From a bacterium (GTDB lineage: Bacteria > Calditrichota > Calditrichia > RBG-13-44-9), in assembly GCA_020350205.1 (NCBI GenBank), contig CP070707.1, positions 3,774,491 through 3,823,396 of the forward strand: DNA of 48,906 nucleotides. Reading direction: 5' to 3'. Made by a program: the position numbers and the translations under genes. This document shows positions 8,660-18,208 of the stretch, piece after piece (the first letter of the stretch is position 1; each line of letters begins with the position of its first letter). A model generated the notes under the pieces. It was not told the DNA's origin. It searched no databases and saw only the letters and a program-made list of their open reading frames with translations.

Positions 8660-11002
8660 ATGACTATAAACGATAAAGTGGCAATTTTAGGTGCGGGTGT
8701 GATGGGCAGTCAAATTGCCGCCCATTTTGCCAATGTGGGGATATCTTCCTTACTCTTCGATCTTGACCAGAATCTCGCGGAAAATGGCCTTCGTTCGCTC
8801 GAAAAAATTAAACCGGCCGCTTTGTACAGCCCCCGTTATATGAAAATGATCACACCCTGTAACTATCAGAACGACCTGGAGAAATTGTCGGAAGTTGGCT
8901 GGATTATTGAGGGAATTGTTGAAAAACTTGACGTTAAAAAAGAATTCTATGCAAAAATAGTCCCATATTTGAAGGAAGACACCATTGTAAGTTCCAATAC
9001 TTCCGGACTGTTACATAGGGATCTCTGCTCGGGAATGCCCTTGGAGTTTCAGCAGAGATTTCTCATCACTCATTTTTTTAATCCTCCTCGCTATATGCAT
9101 CTGCTGGAAATCATCCCGGGGCCCTATATGACCCCTGAATTCCTCCTTTACATACAGGATCTGGCTGAAAATATTTTAGGAAAAGGGATTGTGAGAGCCA
9201 AGGATACCCCGAATTTTATTGCCAATCGTATCGGAATTTTTGGTATGATGTTTACCCTCAAACTGGCCCAGGATATGCACCTGACAGTAGAGGAAGTCGA
9301 TAAATTAACCGGTCCGGTTATTGGGCATCCCCGAAGTGCCAGTTTTCGCACCGCAGATCTGGTTGGCCTGGATACTCTCGCCCATGTTTCACAAACTTCT
9401 TATGAAAAAGTAGCCAGCGACGAAAAGCGTGAAATTTTTGAGATTCCGAAGGTTTTGCAAAAAATGCTTCAAAATAACTGGTTGGGCGCTAAAACAGGCA
9501 GCGGTTTTTACCTCAAAGAAGGTCAAAATATCTTATCGCTGAACCTTGACACCCTTGAATATACACCCCAGAAACGAGTCCGGTTTGATGCACTGCGTCT
9601 GGCCAAGAAAGAATGGACCCTTGCGGGAAAAATCCGGGCAATGGCTTACAGTGAAGACGTTGCCGGAAAGTTTTGCTGGGAACTGCTGTCCAACCTTCTG
9701 ATATACGCTGCTAACCGAATTCCTGAAATTTCTGAGGACATCGTCAATATCGATAATGCCATGAAATGGGGTTATGGGTGGGAACTGGGTCCTTTTGAAA
9801 CCTGGGAAGCTCTGGGCCTGGATAAGTCTCTGGAGCGAATGACAGCGGAGGGTAAAATAATTCCGGAGTGGATTATCAATCTATATGATTCCGGACACAG
9901 ATCCTTCTACAATAGGAATAAACTTCCCATTCATGTCTATAATGTCCCGGGTAAAAAATATAAACCGATTCGTGAAAATCCCAAAATTATTCACTTGGAT
10001 ATCCTTAAAAATTCCGGGAAGTGTTTAAAGAAGAACTGGAATGCCAGTTTGATCGATCTGGGCGACGGTGTCGCTTTAACCGAATTTCACAGTATTATTC
10101 AACCCCAATTCAATCCACTGGACGGATCTTCCCTGGATATGATTTCTGAAGCACTCGATATGTTAACCGCTCAAGGCTACCGGGCACTAATCATTGGCCA
10201 TCAGGGTCTGCACTTTTCAGTAGGGGTTAATCTTGCCCTGATCATAAAATACAGTGAAGAGAAAAAATGGTCAAAAATAGAAATTCTGAGCAAAACATTT
10301 CAGGATATCACTCAGAAGGTCCGATTCTCGCCGCTTCCCGTGATTGCTGCGCCATTTAATTTATGTCTGGGCGGAGGTTTCGAACTCATCAGCGTCTGCA
10401 GCAAGCGGGTAGCCTCAGCGGAATTATACTGCGGACTGGTGGAAACCAGCATCGGTCTGATTCCGGGAGCAGGTGGTAATTTAAGACTGCTTTTAAACCT
10501 TAAAAAAGCGATGTCCCCTGCCCGACCGGGATCATTTCCCATAGTTCAGAAAGCTTTTGAGAATATCGGTTTCGCCAAAGTTTCAAGCTCAGCCAAGGAA
10601 GCGGTTTTTCTGGGCTTCCTGCAGAAGGAAGATAAAATTGTGCTCAATCCCAGACACCTCATTTTTCATGCCAAGTCTGAAGCGCTAAAACTTGCTGAAA
10701 GATATCAGCCACCAACGTATGAAAAAGAGCTCATATTACCCGGGGAAGCAGGCCGTCTCGCCATTGAAATGATTATTGACAGTTATGTAAAAAACGGCAG
10801 TATATCAGCTCATGATGCCCTTATTGGTAAAAAACTGGCGTACGTTCTCTGTGGAGGCGAGAAAGCCGGCCCATTTCACCCGGTTGATGAGCAATATATT
10901 CTTGATATTGAGAGGGAAACCTTTGTCAGGCTGTGTGCTGAACCCCTTTCTCAAATGAGGATGGAGCATATGCTTAAAACCGGAAAACCGCTCCGAAACT
11001 AA
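8660..11002 (+). CDS. fadN: 3-hydroxyacyl-CoA dehydrogenase / enoyl-CoA hydratase fusion (FadN type)
   Basis: Bifunctional enzyme for the two middle steps of beta-oxidation. Residues about 5-185 are the NAD-binding Rossmann domain ([14 protein letters not shown]), followed by 3-hydroxyacyl-CoA dehydrogenase C-terminal domains with [13 protein letters not shown] (catalytic His). Residues about 470-690 are an enoyl-CoA hydratase/crotonase domain with LGGGFEL and [15 protein letters not shown], so both expected glutamates are present. The dehydrogenase-then-hydratase order and 780-aa length match Bacillus FadN (YusL), not the reversed order of E. coli FadB. GGACGGAG precedes the ATG. It ends the operon. 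A 230-bp MITE-like element begins 34 bases after the stop. Confidence 0.95.
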   Translation: MTINDKVAILGAGVMGSQIAAHFANVGISSLLFDLDQNLAENGLRSLEKIKPAALYSPRYMKMITPCNYQNDLEKLSEVGWIIEGIVEKLDVKKEFYAKIVPYLKEDTIVSSNTSGLLHRDLCSGMPLEFQQRFLITHFFNPPRYMHLLEIIPGPYMTPEFLLYIQDLAENILGKGIVRAKDTPNFIANRIGIFGMMFTLKLAQDMHLTVEEVDKLTGPVIGHPRSASFRTADLVGLDTLAHVSQTSYEKVASDEKREIFEIPKVLQKMLQNNWLGAKTGSGFYLKEGQNILSLNLDTLEYTPQKRVRFDALRLAKKEWTLAGKIRAMAYSEDVAGKFCWELLSNLLIYAANRIPEISEDIVNIDNAMKWGYGWELGPFETWEALGLDKSLERMTAEGKIIPEWIINLYDSGHRSFYNRNKLPIHVYNVPGKKYKPIRENPKIIHLDILKNSGKCLKKNWNASLIDLGDGVALTEFHSIIQPQFNPLDGSSLDMISEALDMLTAQGYRALIIGHQGLHFSVGVNLALIIKYSEEKKWSKIEILSKTFQDITQKVRFSPLPVIAAPFNLCLGGGFELISVCSKRVASAELYCGLVETSIGLIPGAGGNLRLLLNLKKAMSPARPGSFPIVQKAFENIGFAKVSSSAKEAVFLGFLQKEDKIVLNPRHLIFHAKSEALKLAERYQPPTYEKELILPGEAGRLAIEMIIDSYVKNGSISAHDALIGKKLAYVLCGGEKAGPFHPVDEQYILDIERETFVRLCAEPLSQMRMEHMLKTGKPLRN

Positions 11003-11035
11003 GGTGTTTCGGGAATCCTGGAAAAAATTTACAGA

Positions 11036-11265
11036 ATTATTGCATTTGCTCCTAAAATATTGTGGGAAATTATTATTTTTTTATAATTAATATGCTTGTC
11101 ATTTCGGGTGAAGTCCCAACTTTCTGGGAGGTAGCCGAGAAATCTTTATAAGTTTATTAGATTCCTCCCCTTCAGGCGGGGGCAGCCGGACTGGCACTTC
11201 GATCACTTCATTCGCTTTGGTCGGAATGACCTTCAAACCATGTTTTTTGGATAAAATGCAATAAT
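11036..11265. mobile_element. MITE-like element, copy A
   Basis: A 230-bp non-coding unit. The ends are inverted repeats: the first 12 bases (ATTATTGCATTT) are identical at both termini, and about 19 of 22 match overall. Inside is a 133-bp core (11098-11230) with its own imperfect inverted ends, GTCATTTCG and CGGAATGAC. The core and the terminal repeats recur at 47033-47265. No transposase is present, so it would be non-autonomous. Confidence 0.7.
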
Positions 11266-11416
11266 TATAAAATTCATATTACTTATCTACTGTAATCTTA
11301 AATTACTACACAAAAATAGAAGAGAACCGGAATTTCAAGTTGTTTTTTATACTTTTAGCTTGTACTATGAGGCAGTTCCGATTGAAATTATAGATGTGTT
11401 CATTATCCCGAGACAT

Positions 11417-12172
11417 TTAATTTATATTACCGGTTAAGACCATTTGTGTCAACTCCGGCAAAATTTCACCCGCTCTTCCCTGTAAAAATATATCCGTCAA
11501 TTCACCCGTATAATCAGATTCATGTGGATTTATTTCAATAATAATTGCATCGTTATGCCGTTTAGCCGTATAGGGCAGCATGGCAGCCGGCATAATTTCG
11601 CCGGTTGTACCGACCAGCAACATCACATCGCATTTCTCTGCTGCGGCAAAAGCAGCTACACTCACATCCGTTGGAATCAGTTCACCAAAAAATATAATAT
11701 TGGGCTTCAAAATCCCGGCGCAGGATGAACACACAGGTGGAAGATTCTGTAAGCTGATATCTGCACTTGAATATATTTTTCCGCACCTGACACAAACCAT
11801 CTCCCCGGTATTCCCATGGAACTCATACACTGATTTGGTTCCGGCAAGTTGATGAAGATTGTCAATATTTTGAGTTATCACGGCTTTAATGATTCCTGCT
11901 TTTTCCAACTGTGCAAGGGATGTATGGGCCGGATTAGGTCTGGCATCTGCAAAATATTCATAGAATATTTCTTTTAAAATTTCCCAGGATTTTTCAGGAA
12001 ACTGAAGAAAATAATCTAATTCAAGATATTTGGGATCATATTTACTCCAGAATCCTCCGTCTCCTCTAAAAGGCGGAATCCCGCTTTCCACCGAAATACC
12101 TGCACCACTGAACACCAGTCCATACTCAGCATGGCGTAGAAATTCAGCCGCTTTGTTGAAAAGTTTCATCAT
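11417..12172 (-). CDS. Sir2-family NAD-dependent protein deacylase
   Basis: Cytosolic sirtuin that removes acyl groups from lysine using NAD+. Motifs in order: GAGISVESGIPPFRG (NAD binding, about residues 23-37), TQNIDNLH (about 100), the catalytic His in EFHGN, a Cys4 zinc site (CVRC and CSSC), NIIFFGE, and VGTTGEIMPAA in place of the more usual GTS motif. Length 251 aa is normal. I see no YxxR pair of the desuccinylase class, so deacetylation is the default guess. Two adjacent ATG codons make the exact start uncertain by one codon. It lies 36 bases downstream of the propeller gene and may be part of the hflX-yjbQ-propeller transcript. Confidence 0.92.
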   Translation of the reverse strand: MMKLFNKAAEFLRHAEYGLVFSGAGISVESGIPPFRGDGGFWSKYDPKYLELDYFLQFPEKSWEILKEIFYEYFADARPNPAHTSLAQLEKAGIIKAVITQNIDNLHQLAGTKSVYEFHGNTGEMVCVRCGKIYSSADISLQNLPPVCSSCAGILKPNIIFFGELIPTDVSVAAFAAAEKCDVMLLVGTTGEIMPAAMLPYTAKRHNDAIIIEINPHESDYTGELTDIFLQGRAGEILPELTQMVLTGNIN

Positions 12173-12208
12173 CTTGAGTAATGCTCAGTACTTCTAAAAT
12201 TTGAATTA

Positions 12209-13810
12209 TTAATCAATTCGGTAAGGATTGTTCCAATAAAATTGAGTAATCCCCTGACGATTGGCGATCCAGATATAATCACCGTCCAGCAATAGCCGAT
12301 GGCACTGATTTGAAAGTAATCCATCCTCAATCGTAAAAATTTTCCAGAATTTCATATCCCGGTTATATTTTAATAATCCCTGGGCCGTACTTACCCAAAC
12401 ACTGCTGGCATTCACAACCAGGTCGAAAAATGGACCCTCAATTTCCATCCCCATTTGGGGGAATGATTCCCATTTTTTTGTGCTCCCGTCATACCAGAAT
12501 ACCCCTTCAGGGGAAGCAAACCAGATTTCATTTTCAAAGCTTCCCAGGGCAAGTACCGGGATGTCACTGATTGCTGCAGGAATTCGCACCACTTCCCAGC
12601 GATTACTTTCGGATTTTCGTCGCAATATTCCCCGGTTGGTAGCAGCCCACAAGGTATCCTCCTGGGCAGTTGTCCGGTATACGGTGGCGAGAGTAACATT
12701 TTCATCCTTCACGCGACGAATAAGCCCGCTTTTCAAGTTTAGGGTATTGATTCCCTTATCAGAAGCAATATAGAGGATATCCCCACTAATCATGAGATCC
12801 AGTAATTGAATACTGTACAAACCACTCCGCTGGTCTAAATTTTTCCAATTTCCATCCCTGCGATTGAAGAGTGAGAGTCCATAATCAGTGGCAAACCACA
12901 CCGAATCCCCGGTAACTGCAATATCAACAACGTTATTACTGGGCAAAGCAGTAATCCGGCGCGCCTGGTAAAAATCCCAATCTCCGGAACCATCTTTCCA
13001 AATAGAGATACCCGGTCGCCCTTCACCCGGTTTGGATTCTCCTCCAATCCAGAGATCGTTATACTGATATTCTACCACTGTCGGACGGATATGAGCCAGA
13101 CCGATAGGAATGACGTCCATCCGCTGTGAGAACTGATTTCCTTTCCCAACCCCCAAACCATCTATAGCAAACCAGATTCTTTCCCATCTATCGCGAAGAA
13201 ATCCGCTTATCCGGTATTCATCAAAATTCATATCCATGACTTTCCAGTCATCGATAATCGTCCAGGAATCATTTGCAAAATAGGGTGGCAACAGATCCAG
13301 ATACTCTGCGGGATAAAAGATATTTTGTTTTATTTCTCTCGAATGATCGGACGGTTCTATGGTGGGATACTCAAACGGCCAGAGCGAACCCTCACTCTGA
13401 CAGAGCCACTCTTGCTCAGCCGGCTTGAAAATACAGGTATCATTATCGGTAACCGCCCAAAGCAGACTATTGGTAAAATCATATGCAACATCAATCACCC
13501 GGTTACTGGCAAGTCCGTTACTGGTTGTATAAGGATAATCCCAGTAGTTTTGAAACAGTTCATAACGCAATATTCCCCCATTCTCCGTTGCGAAATAAAG
13601 ATACGAATGACCGACTGCCATGGAATTAATCTTTTCGATCTCGGCATAGCTGATCCAGTCATCTAAAGCATAACGTGCTCGCCGCTCTTTTTCGGATGCA
13701 AAGCTCTCACTTCTGATATATTGAGCATATAAACCAGCTTTTCCTATTCCAGAAATGAGGAAAATGATCAACAAACCCGCCACAATTTTCAGATATTTTT
13801 TTTTCGTCAC
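12209..13810 (-). CDS. Exported beta-propeller protein (Reg_prop-like repeats)
   Basis: A 533-aa exported protein. After a short basic start (MTKKKYLK) comes a hydrophobic signal (IVAGLLIIFLISGIGKAGLYAQ). The rest is a series of propeller-type blades with phrases such as SYLYFATENGGILRY, SVWFATDYGLSLFNR and DTLWAATNRGILRR, resembling two-component-regulator propeller repeats. There is no kinase, DNA-binding or sorting domain, so it is a free-standing propeller. The start is GTG (13808-13810), five bases after the stop of yjbQ; its ribosome site GGAG lies in the last yjbQ codons. That implies translational coupling. Ligand and role are unknown. Confidence 0.8.
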   Translation of the reverse strand: MTKKKYLKIVAGLLIIFLISGIGKAGLYAQYIRSESFASEKERRARYALDDWISYAEIEKINSMAVGHSYLYFATENGGILRYELFQNYWDYPYTTSNGLASNRVIDVAYDFTNSLLWAVTDNDTCIFKPAEQEWLCQSEGSLWPFEYPTIEPSDHSREIKQNIFYPAEYLDLLPPYFANDSWTIIDDWKVMDMNFDEYRISGFLRDRWERIWFAIDGLGVGKGNQFSQRMDVIPIGLAHIRPTVVEYQYNDLWIGGESKPGEGRPGISIWKDGSGDWDFYQARRITALPSNNVVDIAVTGDSVWFATDYGLSLFNRRDGNWKNLDQRSGLYSIQLLDLMISGDILYIASDKGINTLNLKSGLIRRVKDENVTLATVYRTTAQEDTLWAATNRGILRRKSESNRWEVVRIPAAISDIPVLALGSFENEIWFASPEGVFWYDGSTKKWESFPQMGMEIEGPFFDLVVNASSVWVSTAQGLLKYNRDMKFWKIFTIEDGLLSNQCHRLLLDGDYIWIANRQGITQFYWNNPYRID

Positions 13811-13815
13811 CCGGG

Positions 13816-14229
13816 TTACTCTCCCATCACCTTAATGATGAGGCGTTTTCGCCTCTGGCCATCGAATTCAGCATAATAGATTTGTTGCCAGGGTCCAAAG
13901 TCTAATTTTCCCGCAGTAATCGGTACAATAACTTCATGATGGACCAGTAAACTTTTCAAATGAGCATCCCCATTAGTTTCGCCGGTTCGGTGATGTCTGT
14001 AATTAATATCAAACGGTGCAAGTTTCTCCAGCCATTCGTCAATATCTTGTATTAAACCAGATTCAGCGTCATTAATCCAAACCCCGGCGGTAATGTGCAT
14101 CGCACTTACCAGGACCATTCCTTCCAAGACACCGCTCTTTTTCACTACTCCTTCTACTTCAGAGGTAATATTAATATATTCGCGCTTTTTTGTCGTATTA
14201 AACCAGATATATTCAGTTGCAAATTTCAT
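13816..14229 (-). CDS. YjbQ family protein (UPF0047)
   Basis: A 137-aa protein of the UPF0047/YjbQ family, sometimes named secondary thiamine-phosphate synthase; the physiological role is unsettled. Family features are [10 protein letters not shown] (about 46-55), the [16 protein letters not shown] segment with conserved His and Asn, and the C-terminal [13 protein letters not shown]. Its ATG overlaps the hflX stop as ATGA (4 bases), and GGAGG lies in the end of hflX, so translation is probably coupled. Full length for the family. Confidence 0.93.
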   Translation of the reverse strand: MKFATEYIWFNTTKKREYINITSEVEGVVKKSGVLEGMVLVSAMHITAGVWINDAESGLIQDIDEWLEKLAPFDINYRHHRTGETNGDAHLKSLLVHHEVIVPITAGKLDFGPWQQIYYAEFDGQRRKRLIIKVMGE

Positions 14230-15536
14230 GGCGTGGGTACCTCCTCAATTAATTCAACTTCATAGTTTTTTTCGCGATTTTCAACAGCGGATCGAATCTT
14301 CTTAGCTGATTCTGTATCACACTTTATTGTAATCTCCACCAGATGATCCTGATAGTTCATGTCCAGGACATGACTTATGGAATGTAAGTAATGAATAAAT
14401 TTCTGATTCTGGCTATCCAACTTGATTCTGATTTTAACAAAATTCCTTTCAACAAACTCAATAATCTTCTTTTTAAGAGATTCAATACCGATATGCCGCC
14501 GAGCAGAAAGAAAGACCGCATCCGGATATTTATTCAACAGAGACTGCAATATACTTTGATCGTGCAAAAGGTCTATCTTATTGAAGACAATTAAAATTGG
14601 TTTTTGATGAGCCCCGAGCTCTTCCAAAATTTGCATAACTGTGTTCATCTGTTTCTGATAAAAAGCATGGTGAACATCAACTACATGAAGCAATAGATTT
14701 GCCTCTCTCACCTCATCAAGGGTACTTTTGAAAGAGGCTACCAGATGATGGGGTAATTTTCTTATAAATCCTACGGTATCTCCCAATAATACTTCATGGT
14801 TATCATTTAGCTGGATCCGACGGACGATGGAATCCAGAGTAGCAAAAAGTTGGTTCTCGACCAGGACACCTGCATCACTCAATAAATTCATTATTGTTGA
14901 CTTTCCCACATTGGTATACCCGATGAGGGAGACCTGGAATATATCCTGGCGGTTTTGGCGTCGGATATTTTGTTGTTTATCAAATTGGCGTAAGTCCTTC
15001 CTTAATTTTTCAATCCTCTTGCGAATTAACCTGCGGTCGGTTTCCAACTGGGTCTCACCCGGTCCCCGGGTTCCGATACCACCCACCTGCCGGGAAAGGT
15101 GGGTCCACTGCCGGGTAAGACGGGGGAGAAAGTATTGTAGCTGGGCTAATTCCACCTGAGTTTTAGATTCCCGGGTTCGTGCATGTTTTGCGAAAATATC
15201 CAGAATAAGGGTGCTTCTGTCAATAACTTTTGCTTGTAAGGATTCTTCGAGATTGCGGATTTGCGCGGGACTCAAATCGTCATCAAAAATAATGATTCCG
15301 GCATCAAGCTCCTCAAGAAGGGTGACTAATTCCTGTACTTTTCCCGGACCGATGAAATAGGCAGCGTGGATCCGATCACGTTCCTGAATAAATTTATGCT
15401 TAACCTCCAGACCAGCAGTTGCCGCCAACTGACTCAATTCAGACAAATTATCCAGTTTCTCGTGTTTTTCCTGACCAGGCAAACCAATCCCGACCAGAAT
15501 GGCATTTTGTCGTTCTTTAACCTCTTCTAAAAGCAT
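14226..15536 (-). CDS. hflX: GTPase HflX
   Basis: Ribosome-associated GTPase that splits or rescues stalled 70S ribosomes under stress. The N-terminal HflX domain (about 1-190) includes [27 protein letters not shown] and the conserved [14 protein letters not shown]. The G domain follows with G1 [10 protein letters not shown]3 DTVGF and G4 NKID. The C-terminal part (about 360-436) is divergent, as usual in the family. Length 436 aa is typical. It stops with TGA, showing that UGA is a normal stop in this genome. It leads the yjbQ-propeller transcript. Confidence 0.97.
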   Translation of the reverse strand: MLLEEVKERQNAILVGIGLPGQEKHEKLDNLSELSQLAATAGLEVKHKFIQERDRIHAAYFIGPGKVQELVTLLEELDAGIIIFDDDLSPAQIRNLEESLQAKVIDRSTLILDIFAKHARTRESKTQVELAQLQYFLPRLTRQWTHLSRQVGGIGTRGPGETQLETDRRLIRKRIEKLRKDLRQFDKQQNIRRQNRQDIFQVSLIGYTNVGKSTIMNLLSDAGVLVENQLFATLDSIVRRIQLNDNHEVLLGDTVGFIRKLPHHLVASFKSTLDEVREANLLLHVVDVHHAFYQKQMNTVMQILEELGAHQKPILIVFNKIDLLHDQSILQSLLNKYPDAVFLSARRHIGIESLKKKIIEFVERNFVKIRIKLDSQNQKFIHYLHSISHVLDMNYQDHLVEITIKCDTESAKKIRSAVENREKNYEVELIEEVPTP

Positions 15537-15732
15537 TCTTAATTTTATTCCTTATATCGCATGTTGAAAGATCATGCTGTTATCAATATAGTTTACTGGT
15601 GTACACAACTCAATAATATCCAATTTTTCACTAAAATTTGTTGCCGATTCGGCGTAAAGTTTCTTCAGATACACTGAGGGAATACCCGGTCGAATTTATG
15701 TTTACTTATACAATTATAATAAATTGTGCTGT

Positions 15733-17850
15733 TCATGATGTTTGAGAAATCTCGATCAATCCCTGATTCATTAAATCTTTTTGTTTGCGGGAACTGGTGT
15801 AGCCAAGTAGGAGCTCAGTTAAAAGCAACAGCAGGACTAGTCCCAATAAATAAGGCCATAATTCTCTGCCATAACGACTTAATTCAACCTGTTCAGCCAA
15901 TTTTTCAGAATCCGTAATCCATATTCCTCCATCATAAATACTTTCCATCTGCTCAGCGAAATAATATTCCTGGACAGATTCATCCTGAGAATGATTGACT
16001 GAATAAACATAAAGAATTTCATCTCCCTGCTCAATCAGGTAATTTCCGGGTTCGGTATTATCTTCATGTTGTAAAAGCACATCAGACCCTTTAAAAATCG
16101 GTGATATTTTCGATTCTAGGCCCGAAGGTCGCTTTAAATTAAACTGAAATGGCGCACCTACTTCGGGGAAAATCCGGGAAAAGGATCCGCCGATCTCTAC
16201 TATTTCCCGGGTGTCAAAAGTTCGGGTAACGGAATAATAAATAATTCTGTATATAAGCGGTACAACCAATCCCCGAACAAGAATATCAGACCAGGCTGGA
16301 TTTAGAGGGCAGGCAATTAAGTAGGACAATCCGGCACCCTCCAGCAGAAGAATATTTCCGTTTTCAAGATTTATGACAGCCTGATTATCCGAATCAGGTT
16401 TTATTCTATAGTAAGAAAAAAAATGAATGGGATTCAATTGCTGTCGCTCATCAAATAAACCCTCAAAAATGGGATGAGCCCAATCTACTTTTCCCATAGG
16501 AACAAATTTATCCGGCATTTCAATTTGACCTTCAAGAGACAGAATTTGACCTAATTTGATACGTTTCAAGAACTTATTAAAATTGGATAGTGAAAGATTA
16601 CTACCGGGAATCACAAATATTGGTTTGCCTGTGCGTTGATATTGTTCTAAACGGTTCATGAAACCTTCCGGTATGGCATCAAATCCTTCTAGGACAATGA
16701 TGTCATATTGAGACAATTGTATTGCTGACCAATCGGAAAGATACATATTCTCATATAAAAAAATTTTTCGATCGATAACCGGTTTGAGAATGTCCAAAAG
16801 ATATGAATCAAAAGTCGCCGATGGGACAAGATGCATAATTTTAATCTGCTCAGGTATAAAGAGATTAAAATAATAGCGATTATCCTCTAAAAGTGCATCA
16901 TTTTCGCTCTCAATAAATCCTTTTACATGTCCCGTAGACTGAAGTAAAGTTTCGAAATATACACTTTTCTTGCTATCAGACGGAATATTCAGATTTTGCT
17001 GCGCAACTCTATTTCCATTTAGTACCAGTGATACCATTGAGTTCAAATATTTCTTTTGATGATGATTTTTTAGGTTCGCTTCTATTTTAAGAGTCTGATT
17101 TTTCTCAATCAGTCTATTTAGCACATTTACAGAATCAATAGAAATATTTTCATCGTTCTCATGAAATACCGGTATTAAAAAAGTCTTAATATCACCTGCC
17201 ATGCGGCGAGTCAGTTCTTCCAATTCATCAGATTTGATTCCTCTTTTCTGGAAATCAGAAACAATATATAATTCTTTATTGGGAAGTTCAGAAGCCTGAA
17301 AAATTTCAAATGATTTTAATGAAGCCAGGTTCAAATTGCCTTTCATCGAACCCGGTTGAATTTCTTTGGCAATCTTCTGCCAGAGTTCTGTCGAAAAATA
17401 TTCCCGCTGCGCCAATATTTTAACGGGTTCAATCCCTAAAATCACCGATATACGATCGTTGAGCTGAAATAATGGTTCCATCTGAAACCATATCTGCCGA
17501 ACCTGTTCAAGTAAATTACCTGTGAGTTCCAGGCTATTTAAAGACAGGCTGTTATCCAAAATGATGACAATTTCTGTCGCTGCCCGACCTGCTAAAGGAT
17601 TATTTCGTTCGCTCAGAGTGGGTCTGGCAAAAGCCAAGACCAGTAAAATAATGATCAAAGTTCGTAAAAGAAGTAGCAACCACTGCCTTAATCTTAATCG
17701 TCTCATCTCTTTACGTACCATCTCTTTCAGAAAATGGATAGTACTAAAGTGCACCTCTTTGAACTTTTTTTTGTTGAGCAAATGGATAATTATGGGGATA
17801 ACCGCGGCAGAAAGTGCAAATAAAATCGAGGGATTTAAAAACTGAAACAT
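15733..17850 (-). CDS. BatA-like membrane protein
   Basis: A 705-aa membrane protein with the BatA N-terminal domain: MFQFLNPSILFALSAAVIP (first membrane helix), HLLNKKKFKEVHFSTIHFL, the basic linker RRLRLRQW, and a second helix LLLLLRTLIIILLVLAFARP. A von Willebrand A-like segment follows (IVIILDNSLSLNS, about residues 92-104; the MIDAS resembles DxSxS). Then comes a large extracytoplasmic beta-rich region with a DJ-1/glutamine-amidotransferase-like segment (YDIIVLEGFDAIPEG) and a final helix near 670 (LWPYLLGLVLLLLLTELLLG). The family is linked to envelope stress or aerotolerance, but no MoxR gene is seen nearby. It stops with TGA. Confidence 0.88.
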   Translation of the reverse strand: MFQFLNPSILFALSAAVIPIIIHLLNKKKFKEVHFSTIHFLKEMVRKEMRRLRLRQWLLLLLRTLIIILLVLAFARPTLSERNNPLAGRAATEIVIILDNSLSLNSLELTGNLLEQVRQIWFQMEPLFQLNDRISVILGIEPVKILAQREYFSTELWQKIAKEIQPGSMKGNLNLASLKSFEIFQASELPNKELYIVSDFQKRGIKSDELEELTRRMAGDIKTFLIPVFHENDENISIDSVNVLNRLIEKNQTLKIEANLKNHHQKKYLNSMVSLVLNGNRVAQQNLNIPSDSKKSVYFETLLQSTGHVKGFIESENDALLEDNRYYFNLFIPEQIKIMHLVPSATFDSYLLDILKPVIDRKIFLYENMYLSDWSAIQLSQYDIIVLEGFDAIPEGFMNRLEQYQRTGKPIFVIPGSNLSLSNFNKFLKRIKLGQILSLEGQIEMPDKFVPMGKVDWAHPIFEGLFDERQQLNPIHFFSYYRIKPDSDNQAVINLENGNILLLEGAGLSYLIACPLNPAWSDILVRGLVVPLIYRIIYYSVTRTFDTREIVEIGGSFSRIFPEVGAPFQFNLKRPSGLESKISPIFKGSDVLLQHEDNTEPGNYLIEQGDEILYVYSVNHSQDESVQEYYFAEQMESIYDGGIWITDSEKLAEQVELSRYGRELWPYLLGLVLLLLLTELLLGYTSSRKQKDLMNQGLIEISQTS

Positions 17851-18208
17851 TCAGCTCCAAATTTCTTACAGATAATCATGAAAATTTATTAAAATATATG
17901 CTTAAAACAACTCATATTTCCAGAATATGTTTCCGGTTATATACTGTATTTGCATTCATTCCTTACAAATTTTCATATATACACCATATCAGAATGACCT
18001 GAGATAGATAGCAATTTGAACAAATATTGCAAATATCAAGATATCGGAATTTCATTTGGAGTTATGATCGAATTATTCTTAATTTAATTCATTCACATGT
18101 ATGAAGAATATTATTGAGATATCTGTGATGTTTGTCATAATATCAAGTCGGATAATTGTTCATTTTACAGTGATTTCACAGTTTGTGGTGTAACGAGGAG
18201 CATATTTA
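17851..18208. other. Divergent intergenic region
   Basis: This 358-base AT-rich gap separates the minus-strand BatA-like gene from the plus-strand Ig-repeat gene, so it must hold promoters for both. I see no clear sigma boxes, operator palindromes or RNA gene. Confidence 0.5.
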
